52,432 nt of DNA from an uncultured Bacteroidia bacterium (GCA_902774045.1 CACYGW010000016.1:1-52432); one strand, 5' to 3'. Positions 34,802 to 45,489 are shown, counted from the first letter of the stretch. Notes: a model not told the origin generated them from the sequence alone. Made by a program: numbers and translations.

Positions 34802-35407
34802 ATGACTGACAAATTGCAACAGCTCACAGACAAACTTTACAACGAGGGTCTGTCAAAAGGAAAGCAGGAGGGCGAGGCCATTGTAGCCGAGGCTCAGAAA
34901 AAAGCAGAATTGCTCTTGGAAAATGCCCGCAAAGAGGCTGCAGAAATTATTCAGAAGGCTAAGGCAGATTCTGCCGACCTTAAGCACAAGGCAGAGAGCG
35001 ATGTAAAGATGGCATCGGCCCAGGCGCTTCAGGCCGCAAAGAAGGATATAGAGAACGTAGTGGTAGCCCAGCTGGCCCAGGAGCCGGTAAAGAAGGCTCT
35101 GGAAGACGCATCGTTCCTTAAGGAGATTATTACCGAGGTGGCCAAAAAGTTCAGCGCCCAGGAGAGCGCAGACCTTTCCCTGGTTCTGCCGGAGGGGCTT
35201 CAGAAGGAGCTTGAACCATTTGTAAAGAACGAACTTGCCAAGGTACTTGGAAAAGAGGTCAAGGTAGCTTTCTCCAAGAAGATTGCCGGCGGGCTTACCA
35301 TTGGCCCCGCAGACGGCAGCTACTTTGTGTCCCTTACAGACGAGACCTTTGCAGAGCTGATTGGCGAATATATGCGCCCTGCTACCAAGAAACTCCTTTT
35401 TGGGTAG
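34802..35407 (+). CDS. atpE: V-type ATP synthase subunit E
   Basis: This is the peripheral stalk subunit of the V/A-type ATPase, 201 residues. The first half is a charged coiled coil (Lys/Glu/Ala-rich, about 1-100) and the second is a compact domain (about 110-201), as in archaeal-type E subunits. It is the first gene of the operon E, DUF2764, A, B, D, I, K. The next gene starts 6 bases after its stop. Confidence 0.88.
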   Translation: MTDKLQQLTDKLYNEGLSKGKQEGEAIVAEAQKKAELLLENARKEAAEIIQKAKADSADLKHKAESDVKMASAQALQAAKKDIENVVVAQLAQEPVKKALEDASFLKEIITEVAKKFSAQESADLSLVLPEGLQKELEPFVKNELAKVLGKEVKVAFSKKIAGGLTIGPADGSYFVSLTDETFAELIGEYMRPATKKLLFG

Positions 35408-35413
35408 GCAGAA

Positions 35414-35983
35414 ATGGGCAATTACGAGTATATCATAGCTTCTCTTCCCGTAATAGGCGCGGATAAGCCGCTTTCTCTTGAGACTCTGGAGGAATTGCAG
35501 GGGTTTATCTACGAGCAGCTGGAAGAGGACGACAGGAAGAAGGTAGATATCCTTACGGACAGCCTTGACCCCAATAAACTTGGGGAGGAATTCTACACGG
35601 AGGCCCTTAAGGATAAGAACCGCTTCATAAGAGAGTATTTTGGCTTTGACCTGCAAGTGCGCAACGCCAAGGTGCTCCATCTTAACAGGGCCCTGGGCCG
35701 GGCGGAGAAGATGGATATTTTTATGGAGACGGAGACAGAGCCGGAGCTCTCGTCAACTCTGGAAAAGATTTATTCAGACCCGGACATTCTGGCCAAGGAG
35801 AGGGCTATAGACCAGCTTCTTTGGGAGAAGATAGACGAGATTACCATCTTTAACTACTTTGATCTGGACGCAGTGCTAGGCTTTGTGGCAAAGCTTCACA
35901 TTGTGCAGAGATGGAGCAATCTTGACGAGGAAACCGGAAGGCAGCTCTTCCGCGAAATGATTCAAAGAATAACAAAAAAATAA
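35414..35983 (+). CDS. DUF2764 protein (V-ATPase operon)
   Basis: This 189-residue soluble protein is found between subunits E and A in Bacteroidota V-ATPase operons. It starts MGNYEYIIASLPVIG and is mostly helical, with late IFNYFDLDAVLGFVAKLHIVQRW. Because the operon has no subunit C (AC39-like) gene and this protein is helical with a similar place in the operon, it may fill the central-stalk connector role. That is inference from context. Gaps of 6 and 5 bases on either side indicate co-translation. Confidence 0.85.
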   Translation: MGNYEYIIASLPVIGADKPLSLETLEELQGFIYEQLEEDDRKKVDILTDSLDPNKLGEEFYTEALKDKNRFIREYFGFDLQVRNAKVLHLNRALGRAEKMDIFMETETEPELSSTLEKIYSDPDILAKERAIDQLLWEKIDEITIFNYFDLDAVLGFVAKLHIVQRWSNLDEETGRQLFREMIQRITKK

Positions 35984-35988
35984 CAGAT

Positions 35989-37746
35989 ATGGCAAAAACA
36001 ACAGGCACAGTAACAGGCATCGTTTCCAACCTGGTTACCGTTCTTATCAACGGTCCGGTTGCCGAGAACGAAATCTGCTACATTACCGTAGCCGGAACAC
36101 GCCTTATGGCAGAGGTCATCAAGGTTAACGGCAAATATGCCCAGGCACAGGTCTTCGAGAGCACACGCGGCCTCAAGAACGGGGACGAGGTTGAGTTCGA
36201 GGGCAAGATGCTGGAAATAACTCTGGGGCCGGGCCTGCTCCGCGGCGTGTACGACGGCTTGCAGAACGACCTCACCACAATGAAGGACGTGTTCCTAAAG
36301 AGAGGAGAGTACACAGACCCTCTTAACCATCAGACCCTCTGGGACTTCGTTCCCATTGCAAAGGCCGGCGACAAAGTTGCTGCGGCAGACTGGCTGGGAG
36401 AGGTTAAGGAAGGCTGGCTGCCTCACAAAATAATGGTGCCTTTCTCCTTCAAGGGAGATTACACCGTTAAGTCGGTTGCAGCAGAGGGCAAGTACAACAT
36501 AGACGCCACCATAGCAGTGCTCCTTAATGGGGAAGGCGAGGAAGTTCCAGTGACAATGACTCAGAAATGGCCCGTTAAGGTAGCCGTAAAGGCTTATAAG
36601 GAAAAACCCAGGCCGGAGCGCATTATGGAGACAGGGGTCAGGGTTATAGACTCCTTCAACCCCATAGCAGAGGGCGGAACGGGCTTCATCCCGGGGCCCT
36701 TCGGCTGCGGCAAGACAGTGCTCCAGCACGCCATAGCCAAGCAGGGTGAGGCCGACGTTATTGTAATGGCCGCCTGCGGCGAGAGGGCAAACGAGGTTGT
36801 GGAAATCTTTACCGAGTTCCCGGAACTCATAGACCCCCACACCGGCCGCCACCTTATGGAAAGAACCACTATCATCTGCAATACTTCCAATATGCCTGTG
36901 GCAGCCCGCGAGGCCTCCGTTTACACGGCAATGACAATTTGCGAGTATTACAGGGCGATGGGGCTCAGGTGCCTCCTCCTGGCAGACTCTACCTCCCGCT
37001 GGGCCCAGGCTCTTAGGGAAATGAGTAACCGTATGGAGGAACTTCCAGGGGCCGATGCTTTCCCGGTAGACCTCTCTGCCATTATCTCCAACTTTTACGC
37101 ACGCGCCGGTATGGTAGTGCTTAACAACGGGCAGAAGGGTGCCGTTACCTTTATTGGTACAGTATCCCCTGCCGGCGGTAACCTAAAGGAGCCCGTTACG
37201 GAATCTACCAAGAAGGCCGCACGCTGTTTCTACGCACTTGAGCAGAACCGCGCAGACCAGAAACGTTACCCTGCCGTTAACCCTATAGACTCCTACTCCA
37301 AATATCTGGAGTATCCGGAGATTTGCGAGTATCTGGACAACGCCGTAGAGGAAGGCTGGGTAGACCGTATCTCCAAGGCTAAGAACATTGTACGTCGCGG
37401 CCGCGAAGCTTACGACCAGATTAACATTCTTGGTGACGACGGCGTTCCTATGAGCTACCACGAGACCTTCTGGAAGAGCGAGCTCGTAGACTTCTGCTTC
37501 CTGCAGCAGGACGCTTTTGACGCAGTTGATGCCCTCTGCCCTCTTGAGAGGCAGAAGTATATGCTGGACCTCATTCTTGAAATCTGCGACAAAGAGTTCA
37601 CCTTCGAGGACTACGAGAAATGCCGCGACTACTTCAAGAACCTTATAAATATCCTCCGCCAGATGAATTACTCGCAGTGGCAGAGCGATGACTTTAACTC
37701 TTATCGTGAACAACTCTCCAAACTGTTAGAAGAAAATGGCAAATAA
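35989..37746 (+). CDS. atpA: V-type ATP synthase catalytic subunit A
   Basis: This is the catalytic subunit, 585 residues. It includes the non-homologous insert typical of V-type A subunits (about 115-195), Walker A GPFGCGKT (236-243), the catalytic Glu in CGERANEVVEIF (E265), and SRWAQALREMSNRMEE with the downstream nucleotide-contact block. ATP hydrolysis or synthesis here drives rotation. The start MAKTTGTVTGIVSN is 5 bases after the previous stop. The end overlaps subunit B by 11 bases. Confidence 0.96.
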   Translation: MAKTTGTVTGIVSNLVTVLINGPVAENEICYITVAGTRLMAEVIKVNGKYAQAQVFESTRGLKNGDEVEFEGKMLEITLGPGLLRGVYDGLQNDLTTMKDVFLKRGEYTDPLNHQTLWDFVPIAKAGDKVAAADWLGEVKEGWLPHKIMVPFSFKGDYTVKSVAAEGKYNIDATIAVLLNGEGEEVPVTMTQKWPVKVAVKAYKEKPRPERIMETGVRVIDSFNPIAEGGTGFIPGPFGCGKTVLQHAIAKQGEADVIVMAACGERANEVVEIFTEFPELIDPHTGRHLMERTTIICNTSNMPVAAREASVYTAMTICEYYRAMGLRCLLLADSTSRWAQALREMSNRMEELPGADAFPVDLSAIISNFYARAGMVVLNNGQKGAVTFIGTVSPAGGNLKEPVTESTKKAARCFYALEQNRADQKRYPAVNPIDSYSKYLEYPEICEYLDNAVEEGWVDRISKAKNIVRRGREAYDQINILGDDGVPMSYHETFWKSELVDFCFLQQDAFDAVDALCPLERQKYMLDLILEICDKEFTFEDYEKCRDYFKNLINILRQMNYSQWQSDDFNSYREQLSKLLEENGK

Positions 37747-39055
37747 GGCATATCAGAGGGTTTACACCCAGTTGGAGGCTATTACAAAAGCCACAGTGAC
37801 ACTCAAGGCCAAGGGCGTTTCAAACGACGAGCTGGCTTTGGTGGCAGGTAAATTGGCGCAGGTAGTGCGCACTAAGGGAGACAACGTAACCCTTCAGATT
37901 TTCTCCGGAACAGAGGGTATCCCCACAAACGCAGAAGTGCGTTTCCTGGGCGCTCCCCCTTCGCTAAAGGTTAGCGAGCAGCTGTCCGGACGTTTCTTCA
38001 ACGCCTACGGAGAGCCCATCGACGGCGGCCCTGAGATCGAGGGCGAGGAAAGGCAGATCGGAGGCCCTTCCGTTAACCCGTACAAGCGCCGTCAGCCGTC
38101 GGAACTCATCCCCACGGGTATCGCAGGTATCGACCTTAACAACACCATAGTATCAGGGCAGAAAATTCCGTTTTTCGCAGACCCGGACCAGCCTTACAAC
38201 AAGGTTATGGCCGATGTTGCACTTAGGGCCGATGTTGACAAGATTATCCTGGGAGGTATGGGCCTTTCCAACGATGATTACCTGTTCTTCCGTCATTCAT
38301 TCGAGGCCGCAGGTGCCCTCGACAAGATTATTTCCTTTGTGAACACTACCGAGGAACCTCCAGTGGAGAGACTTCTTATCCCGGATATGGCCCTTGCAGC
38401 CGCAGAGTATTTTGCCGTGGATAAGAACGAGAAAGTGCTTGTGCTGCTTACGGATATGACACTTTATGCCGACGCTCTGTCCATTGTGTCTAACCGTATG
38501 GACCAGATTCCTTCCAAGGACAGTATGCCGGGCTCGCTTTACTCTGACCTTGCAAAGATTTACGAAAAAGCCGTGCAGCTGCCTTCCGGTGGCTCCATCA
38601 CCATAATCGCGGTTACAACCCTGAACGACGGAGATATCACCCACGCCATCCCGGATAATACGGGATATATTACCGAGGGCCAGCTCTTCCTTAGGGCGGA
38701 TTCCGACACGGGCAAGGTAATTATCGATCCTTTCCGTAGTCTGTCCCGTCTAAAACAGCTGGTTCAGGGCAAGAAGACCCGCGAGGACCACAGCCAGGTC
38801 ATGAACGCCGGCGTGCGTCTTTATGCCGACGCCCAGAACGCAAAGACTAAGCTGGAGAACGGTTTTGACCTTTCCGACTACGACCACCGCTGCCTCGAAT
38901 ATGCAAAGGAATATGCCACGAGGCTGCTTTCCATAGATGTAAACATTAAGATAGACCAGATGCTGGATACTGCCTGGGAGCTCTTTGGAAAATACTTCTC
39001 AAAGGCAGAAACCGGTATCCGTCAGGCTCTTATAGATAAATACTGGAAAAACTAA
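37736..39055 (+). CDS. atpB: V-type ATP synthase subunit B
   Basis: This is the regulatory, non-catalytic subunit, 439 residues, alternating with A in the head. It lacks a normal Walker A lysine motif and shows the V-type B blocks GGPSVNPYKRRQPSELIPTGI, DMTLYADALSIVSNRMDQIPSKDSMPGSLYSDLA and ITEGQLFLR. The start ATG lies within the end of atpA (11 base overlap). The length is slightly short of archaeal homologues but normal for this order. Confidence 0.95.
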   Translation: MANKAYQRVYTQLEAITKATVTLKAKGVSNDELALVAGKLAQVVRTKGDNVTLQIFSGTEGIPTNAEVRFLGAPPSLKVSEQLSGRFFNAYGEPIDGGPEIEGEERQIGGPSVNPYKRRQPSELIPTGIAGIDLNNTIVSGQKIPFFADPDQPYNKVMADVALRADVDKIILGGMGLSNDDYLFFRHSFEAAGALDKIISFVNTTEEPPVERLLIPDMALAAAEYFAVDKNEKVLVLLTDMTLYADALSIVSNRMDQIPSKDSMPGSLYSDLAKIYEKAVQLPSGGSITIIAVTTLNDGDITHAIPDNTGYITEGQLFLRADSDTGKVIIDPFRSLSRLKQLVQGKKTREDHSQVMNAGVRLYADAQNAKTKLENGFDLSDYDHRCLEYAKEYATRLLSIDVNIKIDQMLDTAWELFGKYFSKAETGIRQALIDKYWKN

Positions 39056-39063
39056 GTTCCCTG

Positions 39064-39672
39064 ATGGCAATTAAGTTTCAATATAACAAGACATCTCTGA
39101 ACAACCTTGGCAAGCAGCTTAAGGTAAGGCAGAAGGCGCTTCCCACTTTGCAGAACAAGGAGAGCGCCCTGCGCCTTGAGGTAAGGCGGGCCAAGGACCA
39201 GTCCGACAGTCTTGAAGCGGAACTCCGCAGGGCCCTTGACAGCTACGACTATCTGGCTGCGCTGTGGAACGAGTTCGACCCTGAACTCATCTCCATAAAG
39301 GACGTGGAACTTATGACGGTTAAAGTTGCGGGCGTAAAGACTCCGGCGCTGAAGGATATAATCTACGAGATTGCTCCTTTTAATGCCTTTACCAAGCCGG
39401 GCTGGTTCGCCGACGGAGTTGCCATTCTTAAGGACATTTCGCGTCTGGGAATTGAGTCGGAGATTTATAAAGAGAAGAGCCGTATCCTGGAGTATCAGCG
39501 CAAGAAGACCACCCAGAAGGTGAATCTCTACGAAAAGGTGCAGATTCCGGGCTACAAAGAGGCTATCCGCAAGATTAAACGCTATATGGAGGATGAAGAG
39601 AACCTTAGCAAGGCTTCGTCCAAGATAGTAAAGAGCCGTCACGCGGCAGAAGAAGAGGAGGAGCAGCTATGA
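39064..39672 (+). CDS. atpD: V-type ATP synthase subunit D
   Basis: This is the central rotor stalk subunit, 202 residues. It has long N- and C-terminal helices forming a coiled coil (about 15-70 and 125-190), starting MAIKFQYNKTSLNNLGKQL with the typical LKVRQKALPTLQNKESALR, and ends in a Glu-rich tail. It overlaps subunit I by 4 bases (ATGA). Confidence 0.92.
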   Translation: MAIKFQYNKTSLNNLGKQLKVRQKALPTLQNKESALRLEVRRAKDQSDSLEAELRRALDSYDYLAALWNEFDPELISIKDVELMTVKVAGVKTPALKDIIYEIAPFNAFTKPGWFADGVAILKDISRLGIESEIYKEKSRILEYQRKKTTQKVNLYEKVQIPGYKEAIRKIKRYMEDEENLSKASSKIVKSRHAAEEEEEQL

Positions 39673-41465
39673 TATCCAAAATGACAAAATACTCCTTTAT
39701 CCTGCTTTCCGGCGATAAAGAAGATTTCCTTACCGGTCTGGGAGACCTTGGACTGGTAGATATCGTACGCAGCGCCAAGCCTGTTGACGAGCGTTCTGCT
39801 ACTCTCTTTGCAAAGGCGGGCGAGTACAAAAAAGCTATCTCCAGCCTTGAGGCCCTGGAAGACGACACGGTCCCTGCTAAAGGCGAAGTTGCCACCCCTG
39901 AAGAGATTTTTGAGACTTTGTCCAAACTAGGCATAGAAAAACTGGACAAAAAAGAACTTCAGGCACGGTTGGAAGAAACCGCTCTATGGGGTTCTTACAA
40001 TCCCCAAAGAATTAAGGAACTTGAAGAAAGCGGCTGTGTAATCCGCTTCTACGACGTTCCCCGCAAAAAGTTCAACCCTGACTGGGGTCAACTCCAGGCT
40101 CTGGAGGTTGTTTGGGAGAGCAAAGACCGGGTACGCTTTGTAACCGCATCTTACGACAAGGATTATTCCTTCCCTGAGGCGCCCTGCGAGGCTCCTTCCA
40201 AGACCGTGGAAGAACTGCGTGCCAGTATAGAAAAGAGCGAATCCCGCATAGAACTTATTAAAATGCGGCTTTGCAAGATGAAGGATATGCTGCCTGCCCT
40301 CAAAGAGCAGTACGCAACGATTCTTCAGAACCTGGACCGCCACCTTGCAGACGTTACAGTGCAGACCGCTGCTGAAGATGCGCTTTGCATCTACACAGGT
40401 TACGCCCCCACGGAGAAAGACGCGGAACTTGCCCGGGCCTTTGACAATATGCCTGTTTACTACATTCAGGAAAAGGCCACGGTCCAGGACCGCCCCCCTA
40501 TAAGCCTTAAGAACAACAAGTTCACACGTATGTTCACCGTGCTTACGGATATGTACGGCAGGCCGGCGTACGATGGTTTTGACCCTACTCCCTACATCTC
40601 TGTATTCTTTATGCTCTTCTTCGCCTTCTGTATGGGCGACGCGGGCTACGGAATAGCGCTTACCCTGGCGGGCATTCTGCTTCGCAAGGCCAAAGGCTTT
40701 GCCTCCCTGGCGCCCCTTGTGGTAACCCTTGGCATTGCCACCATAGTTATAGGATTCCTCTTCCACACCTTCTTCTCAATTGACATAAGCACTTGGGAGA
40801 GTATGGAACCCATCAAGGGTATTTTCCTCCCCTCCAAGATTGCAGGTTATGACGGGACGATGGTGCTGGCTATCCTTGTGGGCATTGTGCACATCTGCCT
40901 TGCCCTTGTGGTAAAGACCATTTACGCCACAAAGAACAAGGGCTTCCTTGGTTCTCTTGGCACCTGGGGGTGGACGCTGCTCATTGTAGGCGGTATAGTA
41001 GTAGGAGGGCTCTCGCTTGGCGGAGTTCTGGACGCGGCGGTTACAAAGATTGTTGTAATTGTAATAGGTATCCTTTCCGCCCTTGGCATCTTCCTGCTTA
41101 ACGACCTGCACCGCAATCCTCTTATAAACATTGGCGCTGGTCTTTGGGAGACCTACAACACGGCCACCGGCCTTCTTGGCGACGTACTAAGTTATCTTCG
41201 CCTCTACGCCCTTGGGCTTGCCGGCGCTATGCTGGGCTACGCCTTCAACGACCTTGGAGGCCAGGTTTTAGGCGATGGTGCCATTCTCAACTGGGTATTC
41301 TTCGTGCTGGTAGTGCTTATCGGTCACGTTCTTAATATGGCGATGGCCGCCCTCGGCGCCTTCGTTCATCCTCTGAGACTCAACTTCCTGGAATTCTTCA
41401 AGAATTCCGGATACGAAGGTGGAGCCCGCATTTACGATCCTCTTAAAAACACAATCGACAAATAA
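39669..41465 (+). CDS. atpI: V-type ATP synthase subunit I (a-subunit homologue)
   Basis: This is the membrane stator subunit, 598 residues. A soluble N-terminal half (about 1-300) contains coiled coil and links to the peripheral stalks. The C-terminal half (about 305-585) has seven or eight membrane helices. The essential Arg is in LSYLRLYALGLAGAMLGYAFND, which faces the K-ring Glu, and MGDAGYG marks the start of the membrane part. It is the ion half-channel. atpK follows after 26 bases. Confidence 0.93.
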   Translation: MISKMTKYSFILLSGDKEDFLTGLGDLGLVDIVRSAKPVDERSATLFAKAGEYKKAISSLEALEDDTVPAKGEVATPEEIFETLSKLGIEKLDKKELQARLEETALWGSYNPQRIKELEESGCVIRFYDVPRKKFNPDWGQLQALEVVWESKDRVRFVTASYDKDYSFPEAPCEAPSKTVEELRASIEKSESRIELIKMRLCKMKDMLPALKEQYATILQNLDRHLADVTVQTAAEDALCIYTGYAPTEKDAELARAFDNMPVYYIQEKATVQDRPPISLKNNKFTRMFTVLTDMYGRPAYDGFDPTPYISVFFMLFFAFCMGDAGYGIALTLAGILLRKAKGFASLAPLVVTLGIATIVIGFLFHTFFSIDISTWESMEPIKGIFLPSKIAGYDGTMVLAILVGIVHICLALVVKTIYATKNKGFLGSLGTWGWTLLIVGGIVVGGLSLGGVLDAAVTKIVVIVIGILSALGIFLLNDLHRNPLINIGAGLWETYNTATGLLGDVLSYLRLYALGLAGAMLGYAFNDLGGQVLGDGAILNWVFFVLVVLIGHVLNMAMAALGAFVHPLRLNFLEFFKNSGYEGGARIYDPLKNTIDK

Positions 41466-41485
41466 TATAAACAAATAAAAATTAG

Positions 41486-41923
<438 letters not shown>

Positions 41924-41926
41924 AGT

Positions 41927-44900
41927 ATGAACGCTAAGATAAAGAGCATATTAAAGACTATTTTAAAGGTGGCCAAAGTTTTGGCCATCGTCTTTTTGTG
42001 TATATGGCTCCTTATCATCATACTTTTACAGATTTTACTTACCGATAGTTTCCTTACCTCTACCGCCAACAAGATTATACCGGACTATGTAGAGGGTGCA
42101 ACCGTCAAGTTCTCCAGGGTAAGTGCCTCTGCACTAAAGGATTTCCCCAACCTAAGGATATCCATAGACAGCCTGTGCATAACTTATCCGCACGACAAAT
42201 GGTCCCGGTACGACAGTCTTGCCGTAGTGCATAACCGCCTGGAGAATGCCGGAAGGGGCCCCGTAGAGGATACGCTTGCAAGCTTCTCCAGCCTGTCTGT
42301 ATCTATCTCCTACTGGGCTCTCCTAAGGGGGACCGTAGACGTATCCAATCTGTCGTTCAAGGACCCCAGAATCTTTGCGCGCCAGCTGGACAGCCTAAGA
42401 GGCAACTGGCAGGTGCTCAAGTTCCTGGCCCCCACTGACGATACAACCTCTACGAGTATCCCGGACCTTATCTTTAACAAGATAAACATTAAGGGTAAGA
42501 CTCTTGGAGTGTACATTAGCCCTACGGACAGCATATTCGCAGCCTTTGGAGTAAGGAATTTCTCTGTTGACGGGCGGCTTTCGGTGCTTAAACCCCTTAA
42601 AGCCAGGCTTAACGTAGATATAGACAGCCTATTTGTCACGGGACGGGCCGGGGCGGATACGATTGCTGCGGCAATAGAGCACCTTAGCCTTAAAAAAGTA
42701 AGGCGCTATCATAAGATTGAGGCCAACGCCAGAACCTTTGTTTCCATGGGACAGAGCGGCCGTATGATGCTGCCGCTCAGCCTTGAAGGCAGGTTACGCT
42801 TTCCCGGCGGAAGAGGAGACAAGATTAGCATAAAGGATTTGCAGCTTATGGCGGCATCGTTCCGCCTGAGGGGAAGCTCGGACCTAGCCTTCCACGGGGA
42901 CTCCATCACCATAAAGGCCAAGGGTGCCATAGACAGTTGCAACGCCAAGTCGCTCCTTAAAGACTTCGCTCCCCTGCTTGGACCGGAGATAAAAAAATTC
43001 GGTTCCAACGCAGACCTTAAGCTTAGCTTTGAGTGTGACGGCATTTATTCCCGGACGGCCCGGTTATTCCCGGCCGTAAAGGCGCATCTTGTTGTGCCGG
43101 AGTCGGTAATAAGCCACACGGACCTGCCGGAGTCCGGCCTTATAGCCACAGACATTATTTTGGATATAGACCGCAAGGGCAGGGTGGCCGGCGAGGCCAA
43201 GAAATTCACCTTTAAATTTGCCGGAGCTTTCCTGGAAGCGAAGTTTAAGGCAAAAGACCTTCTGGGAGCAGCCCAAGACGGCACTCTGGAGGCTACGGCA
43301 GTGGCAGAACTGGAGAAGTTCTCTGCCTTTATTCCGGATAGCATTACCGCCAGGGGCCGGCTGGACTCAAAGATTTCTGCCTCCGGTGGCAATATTAATG
43401 TAAGCCTCCTTTCCGATTCCTTATTCTATGACGATGGTGTAGCAAGGGCTTACCTTGGCAGCACCGATTTGCTTGTAAGAAGGAGGGGGTTGGGAAGAGG
43501 AAAGGCTAGCTTTTTAGTCCAGGGGCGGGTTGATACCGTCCTTGCGAACATCGGTCACGGCACAAGAATCAGGGGTACCGAGATTGACCTTGCGGTGGAC
43601 GATATGGATGCCTATATCCAGGCCAAGAGGTTGTCCCTTAGGGGCGAGGATTCTCTGTTCATTGGCCTTAGCGGGTCAAAGACTCATGTTTCCGTCGGTA
43701 CCGACAAGACCAAGGACAGTCTGTCTATCAACAGGCTGGCTCTTACATCAGACAACGAGGGCTTTATCCTTAGAAGCGGCCCTCACAGGCTGGGCCTCAG
43801 GGGTGTAAGCATAATGACATCGGGTAATAAGAATCCCAAGAGGACGGCCCCTCCCTCCGGCACAAGGAGAGCAGGATTCATGACAGAGAGAATCATCAAT
43901 CCACAGGATATTGATATCAGGCTTGATGAATCTATCGCCAAATATTTTACTTCCTGGAGTATCGATGGTGCCATAAGCATACAGGATGGAATGGCGGATT
44001 CGCCTTACTTCCCTATCAGGACCAGGCTGTCTTCTTTCAACGGTCATTTTAACAATGACGAGATTATTGTAGATTCGGTGGGTCTTAAGGCCGGACAGTC
44101 CGATGTCGGCGGTTGGGCTTCCGTGTCGGGGCTTAGAAGGGCTCTGCGAAGAAGGGGTATTCTTAATCTGGATTTGTTCATCAAGTCTAAAAAACTTAAT
44201 GCGAATGAGCTTTTTATCGCCCTGGGCAGTTCCGGGAGCGAAACCGCTATAGACACTCTGGCGCTGCAGGATACTCTTACGGAGATTCCCTACATTGCCA
44301 TTCCAAAGAACATAAACGTAAACATCGGCATACAGGGAGATACAATCGTTTTTTCTTCCCTTACTGTAAATTCTTATACATCAAGGATATTGATGCAGGA
44401 TGGGTGTATGCAGCTGGCGGGTACTACGGCTTCTACCAATATGGGTAATATTTCTCTGGAGGGGTTCTATTCTTCCAGGAGCAAAAATGATCTTGGAGTG
44501 GGGTTCGATCTTTGGCTGGATGACGTTACGGCCGGGGAGGTGATTGGTCTTATTCCGCAGATGGATACGCTGGTGCCGCTGTTGCGGTCTTTTAACGGAA
44601 TGATTGACTGCGAGTTTGCCCTTACGTCGGCGCTGGATACCAATATGAATTTTGTGCCTAATTCCATTACCGGTCTTATGCAGATTACGGGAAGGGATCT
44701 TGTAGTGGACCAGGATAATGCCATACGCAAGATTACCAAGATGCTTAAGTTCAAGAATAAGAAGACTGGTAATATTAAGGAGATGTCGGTAAGGGGGCTT
44801 ATAGAGAATAATACTCTGGAGATATTTCCTTTTGACATTAATGTAGACCGGTATAAGCTGGCTGTGGGCGGGGTGCAGAATTTTGACAATACCTTCAAGT

Positions 44901-45280
44901 ATCATATTTCTGTTCTTAAGTCGCCGTCGCCCATTAAGTTTGGTATTAGCGTGAAGGGTAATTTTGACGATTGGTCATGGCATTTCTGCAAGCCCAGGTA
45001 CAAGAATATCAATACTCCGGTTTATGTAAGGCAGCTTGATACAGCACGCACAAATCTTATTACTTCCATTAGGACTATTTTTGAGCGGGGTGCGGCTTTG
45101 GCTATGGAAGAGCATCGCAAGGAGGTTGAGCGTCTGGGTGCGCAATACAGCGTTGCTGACGATTCCGATACCCTTTCTACGCACGAACTCCTCCAGATAG
45201 ATTCTACTACGGTGTCTTTGGATTCCCTTAGCACAGCCCCCCTTCCCGTCCAGGATTCAGTTGCCGTTGTTTCTTATTAA
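41927..45280 (+). CDS. AsmA-family (TamB/AsmA-like) envelope protein
   Basis: This 1117-residue protein has one N-terminal membrane helix (about 15-37) followed by a long repetitive beta-strand-rich periplasmic body. The AsmA-like N-terminal block contains LTSTANKIIPDYVEGATVKF and SLCITYP. The C-terminal part (about 900-1010) has ITGRDLVVDQDNAIRKITKMLKFK and DNTFKYHISVLKSP, typical of AsmA C-terminal regions. AsmA-like proteins form lipid-conducting bridges between the membranes in other bacteria. It follows atpK by 3 bases and so is likely on the V-ATPase transcript. A functional link is not evident. Confidence 0.85.
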   Translation: MNAKIKSILKTILKVAKVLAIVFLCIWLLIIILLQILLTDSFLTSTANKIIPDYVEGATVKFSRVSASALKDFPNLRISIDSLCITYPHDKWSRYDSLAVVHNRLENAGRGPVEDTLASFSSLSVSISYWALLRGTVDVSNLSFKDPRIFARQLDSLRGNWQVLKFLAPTDDTTSTSIPDLIFNKINIKGKTLGVYISPTDSIFAAFGVRNFSVDGRLSVLKPLKARLNVDIDSLFVTGRAGADTIAAAIEHLSLKKVRRYHKIEANARTFVSMGQSGRMMLPLSLEGRLRFPGGRGDKISIKDLQLMAASFRLRGSSDLAFHGDSITIKAKGAIDSCNAKSLLKDFAPLLGPEIKKFGSNADLKLSFECDGIYSRTARLFPAVKAHLVVPESVISHTDLPESGLIATDIILDIDRKGRVAGEAKKFTFKFAGAFLEAKFKAKDLLGAAQDGTLEATAVAELEKFSAFIPDSITARGRLDSKISASGGNINVSLLSDSLFYDDGVARAYLGSTDLLVRRRGLGRGKASFLVQGRVDTVLANIGHGTRIRGTEIDLAVDDMDAYIQAKRLSLRGEDSLFIGLSGSKTHVSVGTDKTKDSLSINRLALTSDNEGFILRSGPHRLGLRGVSIMTSGNKNPKRTAPPSGTRRAGFMTERIINPQDIDIRLDESIAKYFTSWSIDGAISIQDGMADSPYFPIRTRLSSFNGHFNNDEIIVDSVGLKAGQSDVGGWASVSGLRRALRRRGILNLDLFIKSKKLNANELFIALGSSGSETAIDTLALQDTLTEIPYIAIPKNINVNIGIQGDTIVFSSLTVNSYTSRILMQDGCMQLAGTTASTNMGNISLEGFYSSRSKNDLGVGFDLWLDDVTAGEVIGLIPQMDTLVPLLRSFNGMIDCEFALTSALDTNMNFVPNSITGLMQITGRDLVVDQDNAIRKITKMLKFKNKKTGNIKEMSVRGLIENNTLEIFPFDINVDRYKLAVGGVQNFDNTFKYHISVLKSPSPIKFGISVKGNFDDWSWHFCKPRYKNINTPVYVRQLDTARTNLITSIRTIFERGAALAMEEHRKEVERLGAQYSVADDSDTLSTHELLQIDSTTVSLDSLSTAPLPVQDSVAVVSY

Positions 45281-45298
45281 ACTACTTTCCTTTAAAAA

Positions 45299-45384
45299 GA
45301 TGTACCTCAATCCTTTGGCTCCTGTCGCTAGCGCGACCCTAGCCGGGTAAATGTCGCCAAAGGATTGGGTACATCATACAATAG
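45299..45384 (-). repeat. Structured palindromic repeat R1, copy d
   Basis: This copy reads in the minus direction. The arms 45356-45375 and 45299-45319 pair over about 20 bp with one bulged base. The inner hairpin on the minus strand is GTCGC-GCTA-GCGAC and the internal loop is CATTTACCCGGCTAGG. The flank CTATTGTATGATG is again present. It lies 18 bases after the AsmA-like stop and could also end that transcript. Confidence 0.8.
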
Positions 45385-45396
45385 TTCATATGGAAT

Positions 45397-45425
45397 GAGA
45401 TGTCTCGACTTCGCTCGACATGACA
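45397..45425. repeat. Diverged R2 repeat
   Basis: GAGATGTCTCGACTTCGC...TCGACATGACA is a variant of the GAGATTTCTCGAC...CGAAATGACA family in which the paired positions have changed together (TTT/AAA to TGT/ACA). A partial second copy, GTCGACATGACA, follows at about 45437-45448. Confidence 0.6.
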
Positions 45426-45458
45426 AAAAGAAGCCAGTCGACATGACAAAAGAACGAA

Positions 45459-45489
45459 TTTGTAGAATAAGAAAAAAACATTAACTTTG
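45459..45489 (+). promoter_or_regulatory. Promoter of tRNA-Leu
   Basis: TTTG (45459-45462), a 19-base spacer, then TAACTTTG (45482-45489) form a near-ideal Bacteroidota promoter. It implies a leader of roughly 75 bases before the tRNA. The leader holds GTGAC/GTCAC arms (about 45511-45531) and a perfect 16-base palindrome TGCCTTCCGGAAGGCA (45555-45570). Confidence 0.65.
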